DNA of 64,000 nt from positions 119,593,501 to 119,657,500 of the forward strand of contig CM065804.1 of assembly GCA_033398695.1 (NCBI GenBank). Reading direction: 5' to 3'. Both the position numbers and the translations under genes were made by a program. The stretch comes from Orobanche coerulescens (Eukaryota > Streptophyta > Magnoliopsida > Lamiales > Orobanchaceae). Shown piece by piece: positions 35,563 to 45,604 of the stretch; position 1 is the stretch's first letter; every line of letters starts with the position of its first letter. The notes beneath the pieces are model-generated. The model did not search any database. It was not told where the DNA came from and saw only the letters and a list, made by a program, of their open reading frames with translations.

Positions 35563-38458
35563 TGTAACATCCCCAAAACCATATGGGAATATTACACGCC
35601 GTAGACCCTTTCCACAAGGATCTACCGGGCTAAACATCCATAAACAACCAAATGCTTGCCCGACTGTGGTCAAACAATAAAATGATACGGACCGATATGG
35701 TCACCTACACGTGAATACACGGACCGATGAGGTCACACAACCCAATCGATAAAGCGGCTTAAATAACATTACCCACACGGGGTGAAATACAATACTGACG
35801 GAAGACGAAATCAACTCGACAACACAACAAAGATCAAAATAACTCTCGACTCATGATTAGTATCGCACTCGTCATCCTCTTGTGCCAATCTGTGTTGCTC
35901 CCTGAATCTGCATGTACACGGACGCAAAACAGACATCCACCCCCCGATTACTCGGGGGTTAGTAAAACTCCACTGTTTTACTAGTGCAAGTATCAAATCA
36001 TACGAAATGTAACAAGCAATTAATAATCGTGATCAAATATAATAATCAAGTATCAAATATTCTCGGGAGGTTTTCACAAGAGAAGATAAGCTATGAAGCA
36101 TTCGAAAATAAGATTATCATCTCGGGAATTTTTAGAATTTCAAAACTTTAAGACCTCAAGTCTGATTCACAAAACCTTTGAAAAACTTAAGGGCCTTAAC
36201 CCAAAACTTGTTTCATAATTCAACAGTTTACAATACCGGAAACATTTCCATAAATCTCGTGGGGCTCGGCCCAACATTCTTTCTTAAAACTTTTCCTTTA
36301 AAAACTTTGATTTGAAAAGTATCATGCTCATGACACCGTGATCCATCATCACGTGTCTCCGTAGGTTCAACAACTGCACGGACTACATCACGCATAATTA
36401 AACAAACATAATCAATTCCGACACCGTGATCCACTGTCACGTGTCTCCGTAGGTTCAACAACCCACACGGACTATTAACCAAACATAACCAATTCCGACA
36501 CCGTGATCCACATCACGTGTCTCCGTAGGCATAACAACCCGCACGGACTATATCAATCACAACAATCACACACAGTCCCGACACCGTAGTCCACCGCCAC
36601 GTGTCACCGTAAGCCCCGTCGAGCTCACCCGGTTGGGCGCGCGTGTCCGAAACTCATGGTACAGAGCCATGCGTTATCGTAGGCCTCGTCAGACCAGCAC
36701 GATTGGACCTCAGTACCTCACTAAGTTCTGATCCCGTAGTCCACTGCCACGAATCCTCGTAGGTTCCGTCGAACCAACACGAGTGAACTTAGCGGTCACA
36801 CACATATTCACATTCACATTACATACTACAATGAGCACAATTAATCAATCACCTTGATCACCACAAAATCGTACATTGCACGCACATAACACAACCTCGA
36901 CACTCGCAACAACTATCATCAATCAACGACATTTAACCAACATAACACACATTCGGTACACAATACATTGTACAACCAAGTGTACAACCATCCCATATGT
37001 ACGTCGCATTCCTGCACAAATGGCACAACGCCTAACACGTATACTGATATAACACTATTATCACAAAGCCTTCAAATTGCGGAAAACACAACCAACTCAA
37101 ACGGAACATATTCACGAAGGCAAGAAAAGTCATCATACATCTCATACGTAATTACTAGTCGCAAGATACAAGTCGTATAGTAAGATACTTGCCTTAATAA
37201 CCGCTACCAAACGCTCCGAAGAACACGGTTCGATCGGGAAGCTCGAACCCCAAAGAAGGCAACGAACGGAAGGGTTCCGACTCGAGTTCTTCACAAGAAT
37301 TCGTTCCTAAGTCACAACGATATCAATTCAATCACAATTCTACGAAAACGTATGGAACTTCCCAAGTTCTACCCATTGAAGCATTTTATCGGACACTTTG
37401 AAGGCGTAGTCCAATTCAATCGATTATTCAAAGAAATACTCAAATCCGTTCCACAAAACTTCAAGGGTATTGAATGATTACGAGTTTAAAATCAAGTTTC
37501 ATCAGCAATCTGAATCAAAACAAAGAAAATCGGCCAAAACACCAAGAAACCCCAAGAACATCCAAAAACCAAAAGTTTAGGTGTTCTTACCTTCGATCCG
37601 GGTGGAAGATGATGTTAATCCATGATTCCAACTTCCAAAACATGTTTATATAAGTTGATTCTACTCAAAACCATCGATCTATGGTGAAAAATCGCGGAAG
37701 GAACGAAGAAAAACGAAAAATGCCGGATATGACTCGGTCCAGGCCTTAAATAGCCGGACACTGCCGGACGCTTACGTACGTAACCGGCCGGGCCCTTACG
37801 TACGTAACCGGCCATGGCCGAAGTCTCTGCCCAGAAATGCCGGCATCGTTACGTACGTGCGGCCGGGCCTTACGTGCGTAACCGGCCTTACGTGCGTAGG
37901 CGGTCGCTACCGTGCGTTACTCGGCGGCGCTTTGGCCCGGCATGCCGGCCATGACTCGGCGGGACCAACTCCGACGGCCCGAACGACCCCGAAACCCGAA
38001 CGAGTACGAATCGAAGATACGGTTACTGAAGAACTCGCAAAGACGAGTCCGAGCACTAAGAGAACACACGATTCCGACCACCCGAGGGCTCGAAATTCGA
38101 CAACGGAAGTAATTACCCCAAACTTTGGGAAATTACGAAAATGGCCCAAAACGCCCGAAAATCACGATACGTGATCGAAACACCAAACCGAAGCTTACAA
38201 CATGAATAATAACATTAAATGAACTTCCGAGAAACTCGAAACAACAGTTTCGGACGAGATTCGCGAGAATCGAACTCAAGTGCGGAAAAGTCGTTTAAGA
38301 ACACGGAACTCAACAAAACGATACCGAAACGAACTCGGATGACAAAAAGTGCAGAATTAAATATTCTCCGAATGACGAAACGGTCAAAAGCGAGTTATCG
38401 AAACGGACCTCCGCCGAAAAATGAAAATTACCGGAAATCCGAAATTGCGGATATTACA
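35563..38458 (-). repeat. E6 LTR 3
   Basis: 2,896 bp and outermost 5' LTR of the locus. CTATTTAAG box at 37745-37754 and intact TTACGTACGTAA units at 37772-37917. Ends at ATATTACA before the ATTTG duplication. Confidence 0.92.
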
Positions 38459-38463
38459 ATTTG

Positions 38464-39393
38464 TCCCTTGACTGTGATAATTTGGTAAGGGTACGTGATT
38501 CCTGTGGTTGCTCTGTGTATTGTATCTCTGTGGTGTGTCGAGTTCGACCGTATGGTTAAGTTGCAAAGTCGTGCTCACTGATGTCGTTCTGTGAGATTGT
38601 TGTCATGTTAATGTTTGGCACGATGTAATTTCCGTCGGGTTATTCTTGCGAGTATGTGATGTGGATGATTTGGGTTGTGGACCCAGTATTTTGTTATCGA
38701 AATCGTATTTTGAAATAAATGATTTTTAGGCTGTGTCCCTAAGTGTTTTGAAAGGCTTGAGAACTCTTAAACCCCAAATGCTTTCAAAACTCCGGAGATC
38801 ATAAAATGTTTTGTAAGATGTAAAATGGTTTTATTCCTATCTTTCATAATTCAACCTGTTTTGATCAAGTGAATTATCTCGGGAAGTATATTCCCGATAT
38901 CTATGTTCTTGCAGTATGATATGTATGGCTTGCCTTTGTATTTATACTTGCACTAGCAAAATAGTGGAGTTTTGCTAACCCCCGAGTATTCGGGGGGTGG
39001 ATGTCTGTATTGCATCCAAGTATATGCAGGTTGTTGGGGTGCAATTCATAGGATCGTTATGAAGGATGATGGAAGATGACGATACTAATCACATGAAGGC
39101 CGGTGTTGAGTATTTTGGCGATGTCTTGTTGTTTTGTCCTTACGTTGTGTCTATTATTCCCGTTTTACGGGAATGTTGATATATGTTAGCCCCTGCGTGG
39201 GTATGGGTTGCGAAAAAGAGTAATGTATGGTTGATGTATATGTTGTGGTAAAAGACCAAATCGGTCTAATGGTTCATTATTTAGCCATGTCGGCATGTAT
39301 TGTGTTGTTGTGTTTTCTGTATTTAGCATGGTAGATCCTCACGGAGAGGGTCTGTGGCGCTATAATATCCTCGAACGGTTTGGGGGTGTTACA
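38464..39393 (+). repeat. E5 5' LTR, second part
   Basis: Continues the LTR interrupted at 23825 and matches 59196-60125. Ends with the terminal hairpin (arms ATAATATCC and GGGGGTGTTACA, about 39361-39393). Confidence 0.9.
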
Positions 39394-39398
39394 GATTA

Positions 39399-39410
39399 TG
39401 GTATCGGAGC
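39399..39410 (+). other. E5 primer-binding site
   Basis: TGGTATCGGAGC five bases after the LTR, identical to that of E1 and E6. A short leader follows, with CGGAAACCTAGGCTGTCGGG resembling the leaders of E6 and E8, up to about 39480. Confidence 0.9.
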
Positions 39411-39479
39411 TTAGGTTGCGGAAACCTAGGCTGTCGGGTCGAGTTGTGTGTTGTCGGGTCTTGTGTGCTCGGAGAATCC

Positions 39480-41557
39480 GGCTTGGCGAAGTCCTCGACT
39501 CCATTCAGCCTTCTCAGATTCACGGTAGGGCGTGAATTGAGTTGGACATCCTCAGGTACATTACCGTCGTCGGATTCCACGGTTGATGGGGCGGGAGCAG
39601 CATTTTCGGGTTCGGCGGCAGGGGGTGCTGTATCCTCCTATTGCGAAGATGCGTCTGTAGACATGGGTACAGGAGGGACTGATTCCTCCTGTTGTCTCTC
39701 AGCTTCAACTTCTTCTTCTACGGCAGTAGGCTCAGGTGCCTGTTCCAAAACAATTTCTTCTTCCTCGACTTGAGGGACTGATTTCTCATCGTCAGGAATA
39801 TTCTCTTGCTGTGGCGAACGGGGCATACTTCGACTTGATGGACCCTCGTCATCCTTGGCTTGAGAGGCATCTCTGTCTTGAGCCTCCTCACGACTCATTC
39901 TCAGACCTGCTTGTAAGGCATCGTCGTCGTCGTCTGAGTCATCGTCATCTTTTGGATTTTGGGGAGAGTCCTCAGACTTATCTTTTCCTTTTCTCCTGGC
40001 GTCAGATTTTTGCAATAGATGGCTTTCAATCAATTCTTCGCAGTAGAGATTGTCCCATTGGATCAGGGCTTCAACTTCTGTTGAGTCCGTCACTTCCAAT
40101 ACAAATCTCTCTTCATGGCTCCAGTCGCTCCAGTTGTATAATGTCTCATACGGAGCTAGCCGGTAGCTTTTCCAATTAAGGAATCTTTCATAGGCATGAT
40201 CAATCTGCACAGAGAGAAGGGTTTTGTTGATAATGGTGTCCGGGGAGGGACTGCGTACAACGTCTGAGTCCGCTGTAGCGAGGGGTTCCTCTATAGGTGT
40301 GGGATCCTGTATGGAAGAAGGATTCCTTACACGGGGTGGTGCCCTGAAGGAAGATGGATCCTATATGGGTGTGGAATCCCGTATAGGAGAAGTAGCTGTT
40401 GGCTCCAAAGGGGCAGCCGACTCGCTAGAGTCTTCTAAGTTGGCAGATGTCCATTCATCCGTCTTAGCCGCCAAAGGCTCAGGATCTACTGTCGATACAG
40501 TAGCAGGCACCTCTTCCACAGGAGTTGGGCCCTGGGGTAGTTGTTCATTGGGTTGCGCCACGGTAGAATCTTCCTCAGAGGTTTTGGTGGATTTAGCTTT
40601 AGAAAGCCTCCTTAGCTTCCTTTTTGGCTTCTCACCAGCAATAGGTGTCTTGCTGTGAGATCTTTTCCACTTCCTTGAAGACTCCACATCCTGGGACTTC
40701 AAAGAAACATCCCGTGGATCTTCAGACACGGGCATACTTCGAATGGATGGATGATTGCAAACCAGAGTTCTCTGGTTATACGCCGAAGGCTTGACGCCTC
40801 CTAAGTATATCCGGGAGCTGTTTTTCTTCGCATCTGCGGATTGTGAAAGTCCGCATTTCATCAAAATATGGTTTAAAATTAAACCAAACGACTTCTTTTG
40901 AGTGGCAGGCTTGGATACTTCCTCCTGCAAGCGCTTCAAGATAATCTGGCACCAATTGACCTTTTCACAAGTCAAAATCGCAACCATCATCCTAAATCTC
41001 AGATTTGTGCACATTTCAAATGCACCAGTGCCATTTTCGATAATCCTGCAACAAAAATCATGCAAGTACACATATGGCAAACAAAAATTCTTCTTGTGAC
41101 AGGTGGTGTGAACCACGTCAACAATAGCTGAGCCGGTGAACAGCCCATAGTACTTTGTTATCAGCTCTTGAGACACAAAAGTCTCAAGTTCTTCCATGGT
41201 AAGGCCATCAGCAGGCAACCTGTAAATGTTCTGAAGAAGATCTCGATCGATACAGATCTCCACTCCTTGAATGATAGCTGTGATGTCAGCAACGTGGCCT
41301 CCTTGGGCCAGCGACAGAAAACAAACGGCGGCGTTGAGGTAAAAGTCATCAACGAAGTGAACATCGTATTTCTCGGTGGTTTGACTCCCAAGGCGGTAGA
41401 GACCTTGCTGACGGATTCGGGTGATGATGACCTCCATTGGTTCGACGTTATTGGTTTCAGAGAGAATACGCTCAATGACGACAGATCTTGAGAAGATCCA
41501 TCCATCAATGATGTTCGAGGATTTCTTGAGTGCGGGAAAAGATGTCTGAGCAGCCAT
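39480..41557 (-). pseudogene. E7 env-like ORF downstream of pol
   Basis: One reading frame of about 690 codons from ATG 41557, broken by TAG at 40361-40363 and TAG at 39638-39640, both one C-to-T change from CAG. The first 250 residues form an ordered domain with FVDDFYLNAAV, IIQGVEICIDRDLLQNIYRL and KKNFCLPYVYLHDFC. I recognise it only as resembling the env-like ORF of plant Sireviruses and related plant transposon proteins. The rest is low complexity: Lys-rich (SRKWKRSHSK, KPKRKLRRLS), Pro/Glu-rich, then an acidic run (DDDDSDDDDD). I see no signal peptide or clear membrane span, so an envelope role is not supported. It starts about 780 nt after pol. Confidence 0.75.
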
Positions 41558-42333
41558 TGATGATTCTCAAGAAAATATGAAAGAGAATAAACAAAATTTG
41601 CAGTAAAACGCAGAAAATTTTGTATGCTGTATTTGCTTGAGTACTCTTAAATTTTGCAGAAAGCGTAAAGAGTCTCTAATGGCAGTATCAGTCCTTTTAT
41701 AGTGGGCGGCGAAGTAGGGTTTTCCAGAGTATGAATGGTCAGACTTTAAGGGATGGGAGCCGGTTTTTGAAAAGAACGGTCACGATAAACTGAGTGTAAC
41801 TGGTACACTTATCCACGGAATATTAAAATATGAGCGGGTCCCACTTCTGACATTTGTTGTTACCCTAAATGCCTGAAACGGCGGTTTTAAAACATTAAAC
41901 AATTTGAAAACATCGCGGCTTTTGAGATTCAGTTGTCCAGATGCCATGTAAGGCATTTAATGTAAATGACGTTTGACATGAAAACAGGGCACGTGGACAG
42001 AAATTATTTTAAAATGAAATAATATAATATAATATATACTGAATCGAAATCCTATAGTATGTGCTATATCCGCGACGATACATCATTCCCCCTTAAAAAG
42101 GTACATATAGGTTTTAACTCCATACATCAACTTTTGGATTAATGCTGTATTCATGGGTCATACTGTATTCCCCCTTAATTATTGCACACGTCAGCTGTAG
42201 GATGATTCATATGTCTTTGTTCCTTACAGTGCTGTATTGAAGGCTATGAGTGTACAGATAATTAATGGCGGATACTGTATTCTTGGGTCTTACAGCATTC
42301 CCCCTTAATTGTTGAGTAAAAACAGCAAATTAC
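41558..42333 (-). other. E7 pol to env-like spacer with three PPT-like motifs
   Basis: Non-coding. On the minus strand AAGGGGGAAT occurs three times, at about 42084-42099, 42166-42180 and 42296-42310, each after an A/T-rich TTAA. Multiple PPT copies are a known feature of Sirevirus non-coding DNA. Confidence 0.65.
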
Positions 42334-42729
42334 CTACAGGGAGTCGGGCTGTAGCATTCCCAAATCTTGTCTAAGCATGTTGAATCTTGGTGTGTCGAGA
42401 GGCTTGGTGAAGATGTCGGCCAACTGAATGTCTGTATGAACCTTTTCGAGCCGAACATCCTTATTCTCGACATGATTCCTTATGAAATGATGCTTCATGT
42501 TGATATGCTTAGTGCGCGAGTGCAGGACAGGATTGTGCGTTATTGCAATTGCACTCGTGCTATCACACATGATTGGCGTCTCTCTGGCTTTAATTCCATA
42601 ATCTGACAACTGCTGCTGCATCCAAAGGATCTGCATACAGCAACTACTAGCCAATTGCTTCTTACTGAACTAAGAAACGAGTCTAGGTCCAAGAAAGTGA
42701 CAAGTTCCACTTGTACTCTTCCTATCTAG
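42334..42729 (-). pseudogene. E7 RNase H, internally deleted
   Basis: In frame with the RT. LDRKSTSGTCHFLGPRLVS is followed by a TAG (42669-42671) and then SKKQLASSCCMQILWMQQQL. The family normally has about 16 residues between SKKQ and the CC..QILW block, including the motif with the catalytic Glu; these are missing without loss of frame. The C-terminal part is normal (MKHHFIRNHVENKDVRLEK, ADIFTKPLDTPRFNMLRQ). Catalysis should be lost. Confidence 0.85.
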
Positions 42730-43776
42730 CTAGCAGCCTCCGAGATCTGAGTCGCTGCATCCAACTATATCGAATCCACCTTCTTTAGGATACCACAGTC
42801 CTACATCGACTGTTCCTTTAATGTACTTCAGGATTCGTTTAGCTGTATTGAAGTGTGATTCCTTAGGTGCTACTTGATATCTCGCACACACTCCAACAGC
42901 AAATTGGATATCGGGTCTGCTAGCCGTTAGGTACAGGAGCGAACCAATAAGCTTCCTGTAGAGTGATTGGTCAACCGGGTTTTCGGCTTCATCAGCACTA
43001 ATTTGCACGGAAGTGCTCATGGGGGTTGGCGATGATTTGGAAGTGTTCATTCCAAATTTGTTGAGAAGCTCCTTGCTGTATTTTTCCTGGTTGATGAAAA
43101 TACCTGTAGGTAACTGCTTTACCTGCAAACCTAGGAAATAACTAAGTTCTCCCATCATACTCATTTCAAATTTACTTTGCATGATATGAGAGAACCTTTG
43201 ACACAAAGCAAGGTTAGTTGAACCAAAAATTATATCATCCACATAGATTTGCACCATTAGAAGGTCATCACCTTCCTGTATTTTGAACAATGTCTTGTCC
43301 ACATCACCTTTCTCAAATCCATTATCGATTAGATACTGGGACAGGGCCTCATACCAGGCTCTAGGGGCTTGCTTAAGTCCATACAGTGCTTTCCTTAGCC
43401 TGTACACTAGGTCGATGTTGTCTGTGTTGGCAAACCCTGGTGGTTGTTCAACATAAACTTCTTCGGCAAGGTCTTCATTAAGGAATGCACTCTTGACGTC
43501 CATTTGGTATACAATGAAGCTCTTATGGGCGGCAAAGGCTAAGAATATCCTAATGGCTTCTAGTCTGGCTACAGGGGCAAAGGTTTCATCATAGTCTATG
43601 CCTTCTTCCTGGCTATAGCCTTGTGCGACTAGCCTTGATTTGTTCCTTATAATAAGTCCATTTCGATCCTTCTTGATTCGAAATACCCATTTGGTTCCTA
43701 TAACCGATTGATGTGTAGGTCTGGGTACAAGATACCATACATTGTTTCTTTCGAAACCGTTAAGCTCTTCTTCCAT
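42730..43776 (-). pseudogene. E7 reverse transcriptase
   Basis: 348 open codons with the whole copia [22 protein letters not shown] at the start, [69 protein letters not shown] with an intact YVDD, and [16 protein letters not shown]. Ends at a TAG (42730-42732) just after CSDSDLGGC, in frame with RNase H. Domain complete; the polyprotein as a whole is broken. Confidence 0.93.
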
Positions 43777-45544
43777 AGATGTTATCCAATGAGAATTATT
43801 AAGAGCGTCTATGGTCGAAACAGGTTAAATCTTGGGCTAAGAATACAACAATAGTGCACATATTGAGTCTTCTAAGCTCGGATTGAGATTTCCATTCAGG
43901 AAATGGTGATATCTCAGTATCTAGTTCTTCTTGTGCACAAAGTACATTTCCTTGTGTACTCTGTATTCTCCTTCGGGTAGAAACACCAGCATCTATGTTT
44001 CCAATGATCAGCTCTTGCGGGTGATCTCTCAACCATCTTCGGTCGGGTTCTAATTCAGGGTCCCATACTGTATCTAGAGTTTTTGTAGATACAGCTTCAG
44101 CTTGTACAGTGTTGGCTTCATCTACGTCGATTCTTACAGCTGCGGGGTTGATTTCTAGGTCAACAACAAGTTCTATGGGAGTTGGAGGATCTAAGATAGA
44201 GAGATGTTGGATGTTCTGAGTAATATCATCTACTCCTGTAGGATCATGGTGAGGTTCGTCGAACACTACATGAACTAATTCCTCAATCGTCAGCTTCCTT
44301 TTATTAAAAGTCCAGTAAGCTTTGCTGACGGAGGAGTATCCTACAAATATTCCTTCATCTGATTTCTCATCAAAGGTTCTAAGTTGATCCTTCCCATTAT
44401 TCAACACATAGCACCTGCATCCAAAAATGTGAAAATATGAAACTAACGGAGTTTTGTTGTTCCATACCTCATATGCTGTTTTGTTGTGGTGCTTGTTGAC
44501 GATATAGCGGTTTTGAGTGTAGCATGCTGTATTGGTTGCTTCACCCCAGAAATGCTGTGGCAATTTGCTTGCGGCGATCATTGTCCTTGTTGCTTCTTTC
44601 AGCGTCCTATTCTTTCGCTCGGCAACACCATTTTGTTGAGGTGTACGGGCAGCCGAGTATTCGTGCTGTATCCCATTTTCCGAACAGTATTGCTCTATAA
44701 AGCGGTTAGTAAATTCTGTACCTCTGTCGGAACGAATGGACATGATACTCAGTGCCTTTTCATTTTGCAGCTTTCTGAGGAGCTCGGGCAGCTTTGATGT
44801 TGTTTCCTTCTTCTTGCTTAGGAAAATTGTCCAAGCATACCTGTAGTAATCATAAACAACAACAAGACAGTATTTCTTACCTCCCAAACTTACTGGGTCT
44901 ACAGGACCGTAGAGATCCATATGTAGCATTTCCAACACTCTTTGGGTTGAAAGGTAGGATTTGCTCTTCAGGGTTGACTTGATTTGCTTGCCTTTCTGAC
45001 ACGGTCCGCAGATGCTGTCCTTTTTTAATGATACGTTTAGCAATCCTCTTACCATTCCCTGTTTTGAGAGCTTGTTGATCGTCTTGAAGTTGACGTGAGA
45101 CATCCTCTTGTGCCATAACCAGCTTAGATATGCAGTGCCTTTGGCAACAAAGCATGGAATTGAGGAGCTCATAGGCTTCCAGTCAGCAATATACATGTTA
45201 CCTGATCTGCTTCCTATAGGCACGACTTCTTTGATCTGGATGTTCTTGACTCTACAACGATCTATATAGAATTTCACCGAGAACTGTATATCACAGAACT
45301 GGCTAATGCTAAGTAGATTGTACTGTAAGCCTTCAACATATGCAACATCAGTGACTTTGAATTTTCCGACAAGTAGGTTTCCTTTCCCTCTTGTTCTTCC
45401 TTTAGATTTATCACCGAAACGAACTTTTGGACCGCGACCTTCTACGAAATCTGATAGCTTGCTTCTATCTCCGGTCATGTGCCGAGAGCATCCACTATCG
45501 AAGTACCAGGTGTCCTCCTCTAGGATGTCCTGTATGCAAATAGA
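43777..45544 (-). pseudogene. E7 protease active site, GAG-pre-integrase and integrase
   Basis: WYFDSGCSRHMTG at about 45475-45515 is the DSG protease active site. HKRMSHVNFKTI with CGPCQKGKQ is the HHCC zinc region. The core has LHMDLYGPV (Asp), SIRSDRGTEF (Asp) and NGVAERKNRTLKE (Glu), so the DDE triad is complete. PLVSYFHIFGCRCYVLN follows. The frame is open from 45544 to 43799; a one-base shift at about 43850-43870 and a TAA (43825-43827) separate it from RT. It is in the same frame as gag, so gag and pol were one ORF. Confidence 0.92.
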
Positions 45545-45604
45545 TTAAGTAGATTTAGGTCCCCTTTGATTTTTGGGTCCATGAATGTTAGTTCCTCTAG
45601 GTAC

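Larger units (their letters stand above)
23826..38458 (-). mobile_element. E6: gag-only LTR element with three LTRs and two internal regions
   Basis: Flanked by ATTTG at 23821-23825 and 38459-38463. Order on the map: LTR 23826-26706, internal 26707-29686, LTR 29687-32569, internal 32570-35562, LTR 35563-38458. Both internal regions have a PBS at the right and a PPT at the left, so the whole lies on the minus strand. The single pair of flanking duplications shows that it is one locus, not two separate insertions. Each internal region is about 3.0 kb and encodes only gag. Confidence 0.93.

Noticed and set aside
23826..38458. Reading E6 as two or three independent insertions
   Set aside because: Only the outermost ends carry the ATTTG duplication; inner LTRs adjoin PBS and PPT directly.
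39444..40658. Ser/Gly-rich ORFs on the plus strand
   Set aside because: They are antisense to the E7 env-like ORF and reflect its codon composition.
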